Assembly: GCA_017399765.1 (NCBI GenBank)
Contig: JAFQBH010000044.1
Coordinates: 1-59,006 of the forward strand
Direction: 5' to 3'
Source of the DNA: Oscillospiraceae bacterium
GTDB taxonomy: Bacteria > Bacillota > Clostridia > Oscillospirales > Ruminococcaceae
Length of the DNA: 59,006 nt
Shown here: one piece after another, positions 19,101 through 26,911 of the stretch
Layout: each line of letters opens with the position of its first letter
Position numbering within the stretch: the first letter of the stretch is position 1
The notes under the pieces: generated by a model
Seen by the model: the letters and a program-made list of their open reading frames with translations, nothing else
What the model was told of the DNA's origin: nothing
Database searches by the model: none
Position numbers and translations under genes: made by a program

Positions 19101-20320
19101 ACGTTCATGAACAGGAAGGTGAAGGTTATAAGTTCACCGTAGAAGGCATTGTAACTTCCAACGCTTCCGGTTATGACAAAGATACCGCATTCTTTGATTG
19201 CATTTATATTCAGGACGAAACAGCCGGTATCAACTGCTTCCCTGTCGCAGGAAACTTTAAAATCGGTGACAAGGTAAGAATTACCGGCACAACCAGTTCT
19301 TATCAGGGTGAAAGACAGCTTGCCGTAACTTCTATTGACGTAATCGGCGAAGGAGAAATTGAACCCACTGAAATTACCGCAGCACAGCTTAACAATGGCA
19401 GCGTTCTTGGAAAACTCGTTACCGTAAAGGGTACTGTTGAAAGCTTTGCATTTGAAAACGGTCTTGTTCAGACTATTATGGTAAAAGACGCAAAAGGCGA
19501 CCTTGCAAGAGTATTCATCGACGGTTACATTACAACCCAGAAAGACGTAGAAAACCTTAAAGTAGGCTGTGAAATTGAAGTAACCGGTCTTGCTTCTTAT
19601 GACAACACTTTCAACGCTCCCGAAGGTCCGTTCCCGAGAATCCGTATCCGCAACAGAAAAGACGTTGTCTGCAAAGTTGCATATACAGACGTTGAAGTTG
19701 TTATTCCCGGAGCAGATCCAGATGATAAGTACAGTGTAAGACTCGAAGAAAAAGTAGAAATTCCCGAAGATCTTCCGGAAGAATATAAAGAAAAATATTC
19801 CACCCCTGAAAAGATTGAAAAGGAACTTGAAAAAGCAATCTATGAAAAAAACCGCAAATTTAACAGCAAAAACTCCAACGTTGTATTTATGACACCTACT
19901 CTTAAGGTAAACACCGATAACGGTTTGGAAGATGTTAATCCCGATAATTACCCCGAAAATGGAGTATCTGTTTCCATTCCTTATCCTAAAAACACCGCTC
20001 GTTTCGGTTGGGATTTTGAAATTGTTTATCTTGACGATGACGGTGTAATCAGAACCCTTGATTACCGCAAGACCCGCGACGGACTTCTTGTTGAAATTGA
20101 TGGTAATTATCCTATTGCTGTTGCTTACAAGAAAAATATCTTTAGCGGCGGTTCCTCCGGTTCTTCTTCCGGTTCCGGCAACGGAATAACTATTATAACT
20201 CCCGAAAAAGGCGGCAGCGAATCCAACCCGAATACTGGTGCTTCTGCACCTTTCGGTTCCGCAATTGCAGCAATCATTGTCGTTTCTGCGGCAGCTCTTT
20301 CTTTCGGAAAAAGAAAATAA
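13130..20320 (+). CDS. Giant secreted, wall-anchored PHP-domain protein (CehA/McbA-like metallohydrolase)
   Basis: This 2396-residue protein has a Sec signal peptide (cleavage near VFA-AED, residue 27) and ends with a sorting signal: NPNTG (2366-2370), a hydrophobic segment and KRK. Domains in order: an N-terminal beta domain (about 35-195), an OB-fold-like domain (about 205-285), three copies of a ~135-residue repeat (300-435, 444-579, 737-870), two related beta domains between and after them, Ig-like domains (about 1040-1215), and a PHP phosphoesterase domain (about 1220-1490) with H1227-S-H1229 and D1262-H1263. Further Ig-like, DUF4350-like (about 1685-1980) and OB-fold pairs (about 1985-2185) follow. 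The PHP part predicts a metal-dependent phosphoester or ester hydrolase acting outside the cell. The start at 13130 gives the proper signal peptide and an RBS; an ATG at 13112 would add six residues. Confidence 0.85.
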   Translation: MKTSKISRLLSAMLAILMVVTMFPVTVFAAEDATAMIVKDVSELAVGDKVAIVASEYDFALSTNQKTNNRVAAAVTKSGDYVVLGSDIQILTIEAGVVEGTFAFGTGSGYLYAAGTSKSQNGSKNNNYLRTEEKITANSSWKITISNGVASVVAQGENGCNVMQYNYSSTLFSAYSSASQNKIAIYKLGDYSVEPEEPTEPEIVETNVADFIAAEEDSTVYVLTGKITDAADDSWQFTIEDKTGSVLVYGNKTDVEVKAGDTVKVTGKRGSYKGTAQMVNIEAIEIIEKAPEESKTVIEDGDYVIWAPAYNKALSAEYPNGSFYNAGVDVTETSGKLSGYGETEIWTVTNNDDGTISISFGGQKLGMQDSYSSMPLGSKNDQWVLEDAGSGLYYVKNTARGAYIEWYNSKDYWSGYNTISSGSEGMFALKFTPAEEEKEYTVPDGEYVIWAPAYNKALSAEYPNGSFYNAGVDVTETSGKLSGYGETEIWTVTNNDDGTISISFGGQKLGMQDSYSSMPLGSKNDQWVLEDAGSGLYYVKNTARGAYIEWYNSKDYWSGYNTISSGSEGMFALKFTPADEEPEVQYAEKLTELPGKGDIIVIYNSGNAMASYSNGKKIAAIPAELVEDKLPLAEKMANLVVDIEGNNYIFTLDGKYLTSALTGNGMSFEEELTDCGKWTFAEGPDGTWYIKNVGANYNGNYNQAMEYYSGFTTYGIKETAIYQMQLFLVESGSEVPDGEYVIWAPAYNKALSSNYSGYYNAGVDVTETNGKLSGYGKTEIWTVTNNDDGTISIAFDGKKLAMADSFSSMTLGEKNDKWVLEETDSGLYYVKNTARGAYIEWYASKNNWSGYNKIASGSEGMFALKFTPAEEVEEISALPKAGDEVVIYNLNAKGVLAEENDQQSIENTSAEIVDGKAVPENGAVVFTVSKNGEYFRFYNESYGYLCSNGTGNNAFYSKEASEDADWTLEKLGGGYRMLSRTAKYNGTGKQYLEYYADSYKTYSFYATNKDGSLADTTIYEFYFYPVAEGTKLSDGIVNMPKVDFGTVYDANVGSDYTFSFTVDAVFGIEGELAVTANDETLAANEDGTYTLPAEKVTGEKFTITVTGKDTKGVEISGSAEVTVKDEPSIGTITPSANSQTGAEKRPVISAEIINAGENAEVTMTVNGNEVDAVYENGKVTYTPAENMTDGRTSVVVTVKRADGKETSKSWNFIVGEAQYQLYFGQLHSHTTYSDGSGSLESALDYVASLPESANVDFVAFTDHSNYFDASGAANPEGALYDMSLATAASQKTWSEYKNAIADFNAAQSDVIAIGGFEMTWSGGPGHINTFNTPGIVSRNNSTLNNKTSDAGMKAYYALLSQPEGAESISQFNHPGSTFGTFTDFAYWDALIDTRIQIVEVGNGEGQIGAGGYYPSYEYYTMALDKGWHVAPTNNQDNHKGKWGNANEARDVIITDDFTENGIYDAIRAMRMYSTEDKNLEINYTVNGLMLGSSIIEVPETLDFNVTVYDPDRADSISKVELIVNSGKVAYTWDDPAELADGTLEATLSPDYSYYYVRVTEGDGDLAVTAPVWVGESLKLGISSVVSGTSTPVTGEELTITTTLFNSEKTDANVKSVIYEYKGGEVIHTDSVGHTVPASGTSAVEFNYTPSEAKLTVITVTAVVEQDGKDYVFTMDIELDVQDSEKLVYIGIDASHYNEYVAGNYKDSMGNFSQLASGYNVRTVQLNTSEDLIAACSNDKYVALILTAPSRRLAAAQSDPRTYSEAELEAIAAFNANGGTVIIAGWSDNYENYDVIQNNDAIKHMAETQNDILKALGSSIRMGDDATYDDVRSAADGVDKWRLYFNTYGNSFLTEGVEVDPENPYNRLYTEVFSHYGGATVFTKDGTLPETVTPVVFGHASTYSVDVDKDGLGGSNTPKYKYAEGDDRLMVMASEQLPGKGLIIVSGAAFMSNFEVQATIEDSGSEKNYSNYKICENLLEYLNPVVVADIADVHEQEGEGYKFTVEGIVTSNASGYDKDTAFFDCIYIQDETAGINCFPVAGNFKIGDKVRITGTTSSYQGERQLAVTSIDVIGEGEIEPTEITAAQLNNGSVLGKLVTVKGTVESFAFENGLVQTIMVKDAKGDLARVFIDGYITTQKDVENLKVGCEIEVTGLASYDNTFNAPEGPFPRIRIRNRKDVVCKVAYTDVEVVIPGADPDDKYSVRLEEKVEIPEDLPEEYKEKYSTPEKIEKELEKAIYEKNRKFNSKNSNVVFMTPTLKVNTDNGLEDVNPDNYPENGVSVSIPYPKNTARFGWDFEIVYLDDDGVIRTLDYRKTRDGLLVEIDGNYPIAVAYKKNIFSGGSSGSSSGSGNGITIITPEKGGSESNPNTGASAPFGSAIAAIIVVSAAALSFGKRK
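14027..14433 (+). repeat. Internal repeat copy 1 of the giant protein
   Basis: First of three copies of a ~135-residue unit (DYVIWAPAYNKALS ... MFALKFTPAEE). It is identical to copy 2 at the amino-acid level over about 134 residues. Confidence 0.9.
14459..14865 (+). repeat. Internal repeat copy 2 of the giant protein
   Basis: Offset from copy 1 by exactly 432 bases (144 codons). It differs from copy 1 at about nine bases, all apparently silent, apart from the repeat edges. Confidence 0.9.
15338..15738 (+). repeat. Internal repeat copy 3 of the giant protein (diverged)
   Basis: Offset from copy 2 by 879 bases. It is two residues shorter (SSNYSGYYNAG instead of SAEYPNGSFYNAG) and carries several amino-acid changes, so it is an older copy. 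Confidence 0.88.
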
Positions 20321-20330
20321 AAATATTTAA

Positions 20331-20373
20331 AACAAGTCCCAAAAGTCAAATGACTTTTGGGACTTGTTTTTTT
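20331..20373 (+). terminator. Intrinsic terminator of the giant gene
   Basis: An 18-bp perfect inverted repeat (20331-20348 with 20351-20368) followed by T7 lies 11 bases past the stop. Confidence 0.88.
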
Positions 20374-20375
20374 AT

Positions 20376-20412
20376 AACAAAAAAATCCCGGACACAAAGT
20401 GTCCGGGATTTT
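20376..20412 (-). terminator. Intrinsic terminator of tRNA-Ser
   Basis: A 14-bp perfect stem (20382-20395 with 20399-20412), AAA loop, and a T7 run on the - strand lies directly downstream of the tRNA. Confidence 0.85.
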
Positions 20413-20413
20413 G

Positions 20414-20505
20414 TGGCGGAGATGAAGAGATTCGAACTCTTGAGAGGCTTCTGACCCCTACACGATTTCCAGTCGTGCGCCCTCGACCATCTAGGCGACA
20501 TCTCC
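20414..20505 (-). tRNA. tRNA-Ser (GGA)
   Basis: The - strand folds as a 92-base class II tRNA with an encoded 3' CCA. The acceptor stem GGAGATG (5') pairs with CATCTCC (3'), and the discriminator is G. The anticodon arm is CACGA-CT-GGA-AA-TCGTG, with the anticodon at 20468-20470. A long variable arm (GGGGTCAGAAGCCTC region) supports serine. Confidence 0.95.
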
Positions 20506-20546
20506 AAATGCTCAAGAAAACTTGCTGTTTATCACAGCGCTTGATT

Positions 20547-20575
20547 ATTATACTAAAAACAAAAACAAAAATCAA
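20547..20575 (-). promoter_or_regulatory. Predicted sigma-A promoter for tRNA-Ser
   Basis: TTGATT (-35, 20570-20575) and TATAAT (-10, 20547-20552) on the - strand have a 17-bp spacer, about 40 bases upstream of the tRNA. Confidence 0.65.
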
Positions 20576-20673
20576 GTGTTTTTTCAAAATTTTTTATATT
20601 TTTTTAAAGATATTTGCGTATATCTTTATTTTATGATATTATAATTTTATATTTTTCAAAGGAGGCGTTTTTA

Positions 20674-22707
20674 ATGACAGAGATTCTTGCCCCGGTTGGC
20701 GGAAAAGAACAGCTTATTGCCGCAGTGCGTTCCGGAGCAGATGCGGTTTATCTCGGCGCAAAGAATTTTAACGCAAGGCGTAACGCTTCCAACTTTGAAG
20801 ATTTTGAACTTCCGGAAATCGTTTCATATTGCCATGAAAGAGGGGTCAAGGTCCACGTTGTTCTCAACACCCTTGTTATGGATTCTGAAATCCCCGCGCT
20901 TATCGAAGAAATCAAAAACGTTGCTTCCTCCGGAGCGGACGCGGTTATCGTTCAGGATCTTGCCGTTGCAAAACTTGTTCGGGAAATCTGTCCTTCAATT
21001 GAAATGCACGCTTCCACCCAGATGACCATTCACGATCTTTCCGGCGCTTTTGCCGCGGAAAGTCTTGGTTTTAAAAGAGCCGTTCTTTCAAGGGAACTTT
21101 CTCTTGACGAAATAAAATATATTGCCGAAAGGTCCGAAATAGAGCTTGAGGTTTTTGTTCACGGTGCTCTTTGTATGTGCATGTCCGGCTGCTGTTATCT
21201 TTCTTCCGTTCTCGGCGGAAGAAGCGGAAACCGCGGACTTTGCGCACAGCCCTGCCGCCTTGATTTTCGCTTCGGCGAAAAAGACCATGCTCTTTCTCTT
21301 AAAGATATGTCACATATCGAATATATCCGAGAGCTTTCCAGAGCCGGCGTATGCTCTTTTAAAATCGAAGGAAGAATGAAACGCCCGGAATATGTTGCGG
21401 CGGCTGTAACGGCTTGCAGAGCAGCTCTTGCGGGTCAAAAACCCGATATTGAATCTCTTCGGGCTGTTTTTTCACGCCAGGGTTTTACCGACGGCTATCT
21501 TACCGGAAAACGCACTCCGGATATGTTCGGATTCCGCAGCCATGAGGACGTTACCGCCGCGGATAAAGTTCTCAAAAGTCTTGCGAGCCTTTATAAGGAC
21601 GAAGCAGACCATATTCCGCTTAAGATGGGACTTTTTATATCCGAAACAAAGCCTTCCGTTCTGACTGTTTCCGATGGGGAAAACTGCGTTTCTGTAAGAG
21701 GCACCGTTTGTGAAAAAGCGCTTCGCTCCCCTACCGATGAAGCACTTGCAAGACGATATCTTTCAAAAACCGGCGGAACGCCTTTTTATCTTTCCGAGCT
21801 TGATTTTTCCGCGGAAGGCGAACCCATAATTGCCGCCGGAGAAATCAACGAAATGCGCCGCAAAGCTCTTTCAATGCTTTTGGAAATGCGCTCAAAAGTT
21901 TATCCCCACGACGTATTTGAATTCGATCTTCCGAAGCCGGAAAAACATATCGCGAAGAAAACCGCAGTAAGGATCCGCGCGGAAAAATTCGAACAGGTTC
22001 TTTTCGAAAACGAGGCGGAAGCTATTATCCTTCCGGTTTCGGAAATTGAAAAGCACCCGGAAGCGATAGAAAAATTCGGTGAAAAACTCTTTGCGGAGCT
22101 TCCGGCGCTTGTTTTCCCTCTCGACGAAGAAAAACTTAAATATCGGCTTATTGAACTTTATGAAAAAGGTCTTCGCCATGCGCTTTGCGAAAATATAGGT
22201 GCCCTTCGCCTTGCCGAAGATTGCCTTTTAACCGTTCACGGCGGACACGGCCTTAATATTCTCAACAGCGTCGCCCTTGAAGAATATGAAAAACTCGGTC
22301 TTTCCGACGCAACAGTTTCTTTCGAACTTTCCGCCGCAAAAATAAAACATCTCGGCGGAAAAATAAAACGCGGTATCCTTGGCTATGGCTATCTTCCCCT
22401 TATGCGGATGCGCGCCTGCCCCATTAAAAAAACTTCCGGCTGTAAAAACTGCCCCGGAAAAGGAAAGATAAAAGACCGCATGGGCAAGGAATTCACCTAT
22501 CTTTGTTTTGAAAAGAAATTCGGCACCCTTTATAACAGCGTTCCACTTTACGCTGCGGATAAGGATTTTTCCGGAATCGATTTTATGACGCTTTATTTCA
22601 CCACCGAAAGCCCTGAAAACTGCAAAAAGATTTATGAGATGTTTATCAGCAAAACTCCGGCGGATTTTGAAAAGACAAACGGACTTTATTTCAGGGAACT
22701 TTTATAA
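20674..22707 (+). CDS. U32 peptidase-family protein (RlhA/YdcP-like, with DUF3656)
   Basis: This 677-residue protein has the N-terminal U32 barrel (ILAPVGGKEQLIAAVRSGADAVYLG, HGALCMCMSGCCYLS...GNRGLCAQPCR) and a long C-terminal part like that of E. coli RlhA, whose length (~650) it matches. Despite the peptidase name, RlhA and TrhP relatives hydroxylate RNA bases using prephenate; here this is inference from family. Conserved Cys residues (CMSGCCYL, CAQPCR, GCKNCPGKG) could bind an Fe-S cluster. The ATG at 20674 follows a strong AAAGGAGGCG RBS; an upstream start at 20614 lies in the promoter-like AT-rich region. The next small gene follows after 12 bases. Confidence 0.87.
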   Translation: MTEILAPVGGKEQLIAAVRSGADAVYLGAKNFNARRNASNFEDFELPEIVSYCHERGVKVHVVLNTLVMDSEIPALIEEIKNVASSGADAVIVQDLAVAKLVREICPSIEMHASTQMTIHDLSGAFAAESLGFKRAVLSRELSLDEIKYIAERSEIELEVFVHGALCMCMSGCCYLSSVLGGRSGNRGLCAQPCRLDFRFGEKDHALSLKDMSHIEYIRELSRAGVCSFKIEGRMKRPEYVAAAVTACRAALAGQKPDIESLRAVFSRQGFTDGYLTGKRTPDMFGFRSHEDVTAADKVLKSLASLYKDEADHIPLKMGLFISETKPSVLTVSDGENCVSVRGTVCEKALRSPTDEALARRYLSKTGGTPFYLSELDFSAEGEPIIAAGEINEMRRKALSMLLEMRSKVYPHDVFEFDLPKPEKHIAKKTAVRIRAEKFEQVLFENEAEAIILPVSEIEKHPEAIEKFGEKLFAELPALVFPLDEEKLKYRLIELYEKGLRHALCENIGALRLAEDCLLTVHGGHGLNILNSVALEEYEKLGLSDATVSFELSAAKIKHLGGKIKRGILGYGYLPLMRMRACPIKKTSGCKNCPGKGKIKDRMGKEFTYLCFEKKFGTLYNSVPLYAADKDFSGIDFMTLYFTTESPENCKKIYEMFISKTPADFEKTNGLYFRELL

Positions 22708-22719
22708 AGGAGTTTTTTA

Positions 22720-23019
22720 ATGGAAGTTGTTTTTTTCATGAGCCTTTTTAATATAGGTTACGGAATTTTCGGTCTTTTCGGAAAAATGAATATCCCCGAA
22801 AAATTCAAAGGATACGAATGGACAAAAAATTATATGAAAGAGCTTGGAATTGCCGATATTCTTCTTGGCGTTCCGTGGCTTATCCTTTATTTTGCATTTA
22901 AGCAATATAACCCCGGCTACTGGGCGATTTTCCTTTTGATTATATTGCTGGCTCTTCCTTCTTTTTTTCTTGTTATCCACATAGAACGTAAATATAACAA
23001 ACTTTTGAAAAAAGATTAA
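22720..23019 (+). CDS. Small membrane protein of unknown function
   Basis: This 99-residue protein has an N-terminal amphipathic/hydrophobic segment (VVFFMSLFNIGYGIFGLFG) and two further membrane segments (LGIADILLGVPWLILYFAF and YWAIFLLIILLALPSFFLVI), ending with a basic tail. It has a good RBS (AAAGGAG) and is co-directional with the U32 gene at 12 bases, so probably co-transcribed. I do not recognise the family. Confidence 0.65.
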   Translation: MEVVFFMSLFNIGYGIFGLFGKMNIPEKFKGYEWTKNYMKELGIADILLGVPWLILYFAFKQYNPGYWAIFLLIILLALPSFFLVIHIERKYNKLLKKD

Positions 23020-23053
23020 AAAATCCCTTTTGCCTTTGGCAAAAGGGATTTTT
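23019..23053. terminator. Bidirectional intrinsic terminator
   Basis: A 16-bp perfect stem (23019-23034 with 23038-23053) with A/T tracts on each side serves the convergent genes on either side. Confidence 0.87.
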
Positions 23054-23058
23054 CTTTT

Positions 23059-24636
23059 TTACATAAGTTTTTCGAGCACCTTTTCTGCACATCGGATTCC
23101 GTCCGCGGCGGCGGACATTATTCCGCCGGCATATCCTGCGCCTTCGGCGCAGGGATAAAGTCCTTCTATCCCGATTGCTTCAAGCGTTTCGCCGTTGCGA
23201 ACTATACGCACCGGGGAACTTGTTCTTGTTTCCGGCCCGGTGAGCACCGCTTCCGGATCCGCAAAGCCATGGAGCTTTCTATCCAGCGCAACAAGTCCGG
23301 TTTTGAGCACCGAAGTGATTTCTTCCGGAAAAAGTTCCTCAAGTTTTTTATCTTCGACGCCCCTTGCATAGGTTGGTTCAACTTTTCCGAACCGGGAAAC
23401 TCCGCCGTTAAGGAACGCGCCTGCAGTTTGAGCAGGGGCTTTTTTCCCGCCGCCCATTTCAAAAGCTTTTCTTTCAATTTCATGCTGAAAAGCCATTGCC
23501 TTAAAAGGGTCACCGCCGAAATCTTCAGCGGAAACGGAACAAACCAAAGCGGAGTTTGCGTTTTTTCCGTCCCTTGCAAAACAGCTCATTCCATTTGTGA
23601 CAACCGCATCTTCCCTATCCGCGGAAGGAACAACATATCCGCCGGGGCACATACAGAAAGTATAGGCGCATCGGTCGCCCACATGGTATGAAAGCTGATA
23701 TTCCGCCGCCCAAAGGGCAGGATTTTCCGCAAAATCGCCATACTGGGCGCGGTTTATGTCCGACTGAAGATGCTCGATTCGAACACCGACAGAAAAAGGT
23801 TTTGCTTCCATGAGCACGCCTTTTTCCTTGAGCATCGCAAAAGTATCTCTTGCGGAATGTCCCGCCGCAATTATCACGTTTTCCGCAGGGAATTCCATTC
23901 CTTCTGCGGAAACGGAAACGATTTTTCCATTTTTAATGCCTATATCATCAACTTTTGTCAAAAAACGGATTTCGCCGCCGAGCGAAATAATCTCTTCACG
24001 GATATTTTTGACAACTTCTCTCAGCATATCGGTTCCGATATGGGGTTTTGCCTTGCTCAGTATTTCTTTCGGCGCACCGTGTTTTTCAAGTTCCTTCGTT
24101 ATAAAATCGCATCTTGGGTCGTTTATTCTTGTTGTGAGCTTTCCGTCGCTGAAAGTTCCTGCGCCGCCTTCACCGAATTGGACGTTTGCTCTTTCGTTGA
24201 GCACGCCGCCTTTCCAATAGTTTTCAACGGCGGAGGTTCTTTCCTCAACCCTCGCTCCTCTTTCAAAAACAATCGGGTTTGCGCCGGCTCTTGCAAGATA
24301 AAGTCCCGCAAACATTCCCGCCGGGCCGAAACCGATTATGACCGGTCTTATTTTCGGCGCATTTTTGAGCACCGGGATTTCCGCGGGTGCAATTTTTCTG
24401 AGCACAACATTTTTTGCTTTTGCTTTCGCGGCGATTTTTTCTTCGTTTTCACAGCTTACCGCAATGGAATAAACAAGAAAAACATTGTCTTTTTTTCTTG
24501 CATCAACAGAAATTTTCGAAACGGAAACGTCGGTTGCTTCCGAAGGTTTTATTTTGAGCACAGAAAAAGCTTTTTCAAAAGCTTTTTCTTTTGGTTCGCC
24601 CGGATTCAGTTTTATTTCGGAAACGATTATCGGCAT
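23059..24636 (-). CDS. NAD(P)/FAD-dependent oxidoreductase (COG2509-type dehydrogenase)
   Basis: This 525-residue protein has an N-terminal ferredoxin-like domain (about 1-90) followed by a Rossmann FAD site (VIIGFGPAGMFAGLYLARAGANPIVFERG, about 98-126). Its sequence NVQFGEGGAGTFSDGKLTTR and the C-terminal GLYPCAEGAGYAGGIMSAAADG are typical of the uncharacterised COG2509 FAD dehydrogenases common in Firmicutes. The physiological substrate is unknown. It lies downstream of cdaA-cdaR, with a weak terminator between. RBS AAGGAG precedes the ATG. Confidence 0.88.
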   Translation of the reverse strand: MPIIVSEIKLNPGEPKEKAFEKAFSVLKIKPSEATDVSVSKISVDARKKDNVFLVYSIAVSCENEEKIAAKAKAKNVVLRKIAPAEIPVLKNAPKIRPVIIGFGPAGMFAGLYLARAGANPIVFERGARVEERTSAVENYWKGGVLNERANVQFGEGGAGTFSDGKLTTRINDPRCDFITKELEKHGAPKEILSKAKPHIGTDMLREVVKNIREEIISLGGEIRFLTKVDDIGIKNGKIVSVSAEGMEFPAENVIIAAGHSARDTFAMLKEKGVLMEAKPFSVGVRIEHLQSDINRAQYGDFAENPALWAAEYQLSYHVGDRCAYTFCMCPGGYVVPSADREDAVVTNGMSCFARDGKNANSALVCSVSAEDFGGDPFKAMAFQHEIERKAFEMGGGKKAPAQTAGAFLNGGVSRFGKVEPTYARGVEDKKLEELFPEEITSVLKTGLVALDRKLHGFADPEAVLTGPETRTSSPVRIVRNGETLEAIGIEGLYPCAEGAGYAGGIMSAAADGIRCAEKVLEKLM

Positions 24637-24664
24637 TCTTGTTTCTCCTTATCTTTTAAAAATC

Positions 24665-24692
24665 AAAAAGGCCCGTTTTTCAGAGCCTTTTT
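24665..24692 (-). terminator. Weak terminator after cdaR
   Basis: An 8-bp stem (AAAAAGGC with GCCTTTTT) has a 12-base loop and a T-rich - strand flank. It may only partly separate cdaR from the FAD dehydrogenase. Confidence 0.5.
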
Positions 24693-24699
24693 AATTTAA

Positions 24700-25953
24700 T
24701 TACTGTTTTTTTACTGTTATTGTAATCGAATATGCCCCTGTTGCCCATGCATTTTCCCCACCGGGAAGGAAAACGTCGGCATGAATTCGATATTGTCCGG
24801 TTTGGCTTATTTCCCTTGTGCTCATATCCACCTGAACAACAATATCCTTTGCGGAAATTTCGTTTATAACTTCTTCCGGACCGATAAGATTTACAGCAAC
24901 TTTTGAAGTGTTCGGAGTAATTTTATATCCGGACGGAACATTAACGATGTTTATCTGCGTGACGTTGAAAGTACTTTCAGCATATCCTTCAAGATCAAAA
25001 GCAATATTTATGTTTTCTTCATAATTCTGCGCGGTAATTCCTTCCGGAAGTCTTACATCAAAGTTTTTAAAAGGATTTTCAAGCGTAATATCTCTTACGT
25101 CAACATAACCAAGGAAGATATCGCTGTATTTATCAATGTTGTAATCCTCGCCCTCAACAAGAATTTCCGTTGTGGAAAGGGTATATTTTATATTGGAAAT
25201 ATCAAAAAATTCGGGAATGTTGGTATAATCAAAGCTTACCGGAAGATTTGCGGTCTTGTGAACAGGAATAATTACCGTCGCCATATCAACATTTGTACTT
25301 ATTTCTTCACGGTTATATTCAACAGGTTCCCCGTTTTCATCAACAAGAACAATTTCGCCAACCGCGCCTATTGTTTCCATATAATCTCCGGAAAGAGTAA
25401 CTTCGACCAAAGCGCCTTTTATTTTTTCAAGGTCCTTTTCCGGTCCGGTTATAACAATTTCGGAAGGGCTTGTGTAAATTTCCTCCTGAATAAACTCATC
25501 GGGAATATTATAATCGCCGCCGATAGAATAATTAAGTTTTACGGTCTTATCAATATACTTATCAAATTTAACAACAAGCGTTGAAGGATAAATTCCAACT
25601 ATTTCAAAATCTTTTGAACTGTTGTTGGTCGCACGCAATTCAAGGTCATAAACACCTGCACCGGTTACACCTGAAAGCGAGGGGGAAATCGAAATGTCTT
25701 CGGCAGAAACGCCGCCTATTACAGAACGGGAACCGCTTATGGTAACGTTAACCGTGTTTTCCCCACCTTCTATGGCCGAAAGTCCAAGTTCACCCAAAAT
25801 TCCGGACTGTACGTTTACGTTTACGCCGACACCCTGGACAACAACTTCACCGATCGGACGAAGAACAAGGGATACTGTAAGCCAAAGAACAAAAGATACC
25901 GCAAGAGAAACAACAAAAAGAACACGTTTATCTTTAAAAAGTTTTCCGCTCAT
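24700..25953 (-). CDS. cdaR: YbbR-domain protein, CdaA regulator
   Basis: This 417-residue protein has one N-terminal membrane helix (VLFVVSLAVSFVLWLTVSLV) and a series of YbbR repeats outside the membrane (for example YPSTLVVKFDKYIDKTVKLN, SPSEIVITGPEKDLEKI, VPSGYKITPNTSKVAVNLIGPEE). In Firmicutes this protein binds and modulates the membrane diadenylate cyclase CdaA. Here it overlaps cdaA by ATGA, as expected for the cda operon. glmM, the usual third gene, is not next. Confidence 0.9.
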   Translation of the reverse strand: MSGKLFKDKRVLFVVSLAVSFVLWLTVSLVLRPIGEVVVQGVGVNVNVQSGILGELGLSAIEGGENTVNVTISGSRSVIGGVSAEDISISPSLSGVTGAGVYDLELRATNNSSKDFEIVGIYPSTLVVKFDKYIDKTVKLNYSIGGDYNIPDEFIQEEIYTSPSEIVITGPEKDLEKIKGALVEVTLSGDYMETIGAVGEIVLVDENGEPVEYNREEISTNVDMATVIIPVHKTANLPVSFDYTNIPEFFDISNIKYTLSTTEILVEGEDYNIDKYSDIFLGYVDVRDITLENPFKNFDVRLPEGITAQNYEENINIAFDLEGYAESTFNVTQINIVNVPSGYKITPNTSKVAVNLIGPEEVINEISAKDIVVQVDMSTREISQTGQYRIHADVFLPGGENAWATGAYSITITVKKQ

Positions 25954-26819
25954 TTTTCGTCACCGGCCCCCTTTCCGAAAATTTTTGCCACTTTGGGCTC
26001 GGTTTTTTCGGGGATCATATATTCTTCAAGTTTGCGTTTAAGAAAAACAGGGTCTATTTCACGCATAAGCTCTCCGTTTACCGCCATAGAAATTTTACCG
26101 GTTTCCTCCGAAACAACAACCGCAATGCCGTCGCTGTTTTCACTTATGCCAAGAGCTGCTCTGTGTCTTGTTCCAAGCATGTTGCTGATGTCATAGTTTT
26201 GGGAAAGCGGAAGGAAACAGCCCGCGGCATAAATTCTTCCGCCGCGGATTATGGTTGCCCCGTCATGAAGCGGAGCATTGTGGAAAAATATATTTCCGAT
26301 TATTTCCTTACTGGGTTCTGCGTTTACAATTGTTCCCGTGGAAATAATTTCACCAAGTTTTGTTTCACGTTCAAAAACGATAAGAGCGCCGACATCGTGT
26401 TTTGAAAGTTCGGTAACGCCGTCCACAACTTTTGCAATGCAGTTCTTCATAAGGGTTTCATCATCAACTTTTTCAGTAGTAAAGTTGAGAAAAGTAAGGT
26501 TTGAAATTCTGGATTTTCCCATACTTTCAAGAGCATGGCGAAGTTCCGGCTGAAAAACAACAACAATTGCAATTATACCGAAACTGAAAACCTGCTCAAG
26601 AAGATAAGAAGTGCTTTTAAGTTCTATTGTAGCAGAGATGATATACATTATGAGCAGGATAAAAATACCCTTTATAAGCTGTCCTGCCCTTGTGTTAGCA
26701 GCAAAAAGAAGAACTCTGTATAAAAGATATGCAATTATTACAATATCGACAAAATCCCAGATTCCGAACGTTCTGAGCACGTTCAGTATGCTGTCCCAAG
26801 AAAATGCAAGTTCTCCCAT
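25950..26819 (-). CDS. cdaA: Diadenylate cyclase CdaA
   Basis: This 289-residue enzyme makes the second messenger c-di-AMP from two ATP. Three N-terminal membrane helices (about 22-96) precede the DAC domain with the catalytic DGA motif (D186-G187-A188 in LHDGATIIRG) and RHR (218-220). Both motifs are intact. c-di-AMP controls potassium uptake in Firmicutes; trkA/trkH lie 28 kb away in this window, a thematic but not operonic link. Confidence 0.95.
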   Translation of the reverse strand: MGELAFSWDSILNVLRTFGIWDFVDIVIIAYLLYRVLLFAANTRAGQLIKGIFILLIMYIISATIELKSTSYLLEQVFSFGIIAIVVVFQPELRHALESMGKSRISNLTFLNFTTEKVDDETLMKNCIAKVVDGVTELSKHDVGALIVFERETKLGEIISTGTIVNAEPSKEIIGNIFFHNAPLHDGATIIRGGRIYAAGCFLPLSQNYDISNMLGTRHRAALGISENSDGIAVVVSEETGKISMAVNGELMREIDPVFLKRKLEEYMIPEKTEPKVAKIFGKGAGDEK

Positions 26820-26911
26820 AATTTTTTCCTCTTCTATATAAAGTTAATATTATTCTTAATATAATAATATCACAAGAGATAGCATTTTCAAGTATTATTT
26901 TGTTAACAATA

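Noticed and set aside
14966-19108. 1380-codon open frame antisense to the giant surface protein gene
   Set aside because: It lies wholly inside a gene with clear domains, is Cys/Phe/Gly/Val-rich with no recognisable motif, and has no RBS. It arises because the coding strand rarely uses TTA, CTA or TCA.
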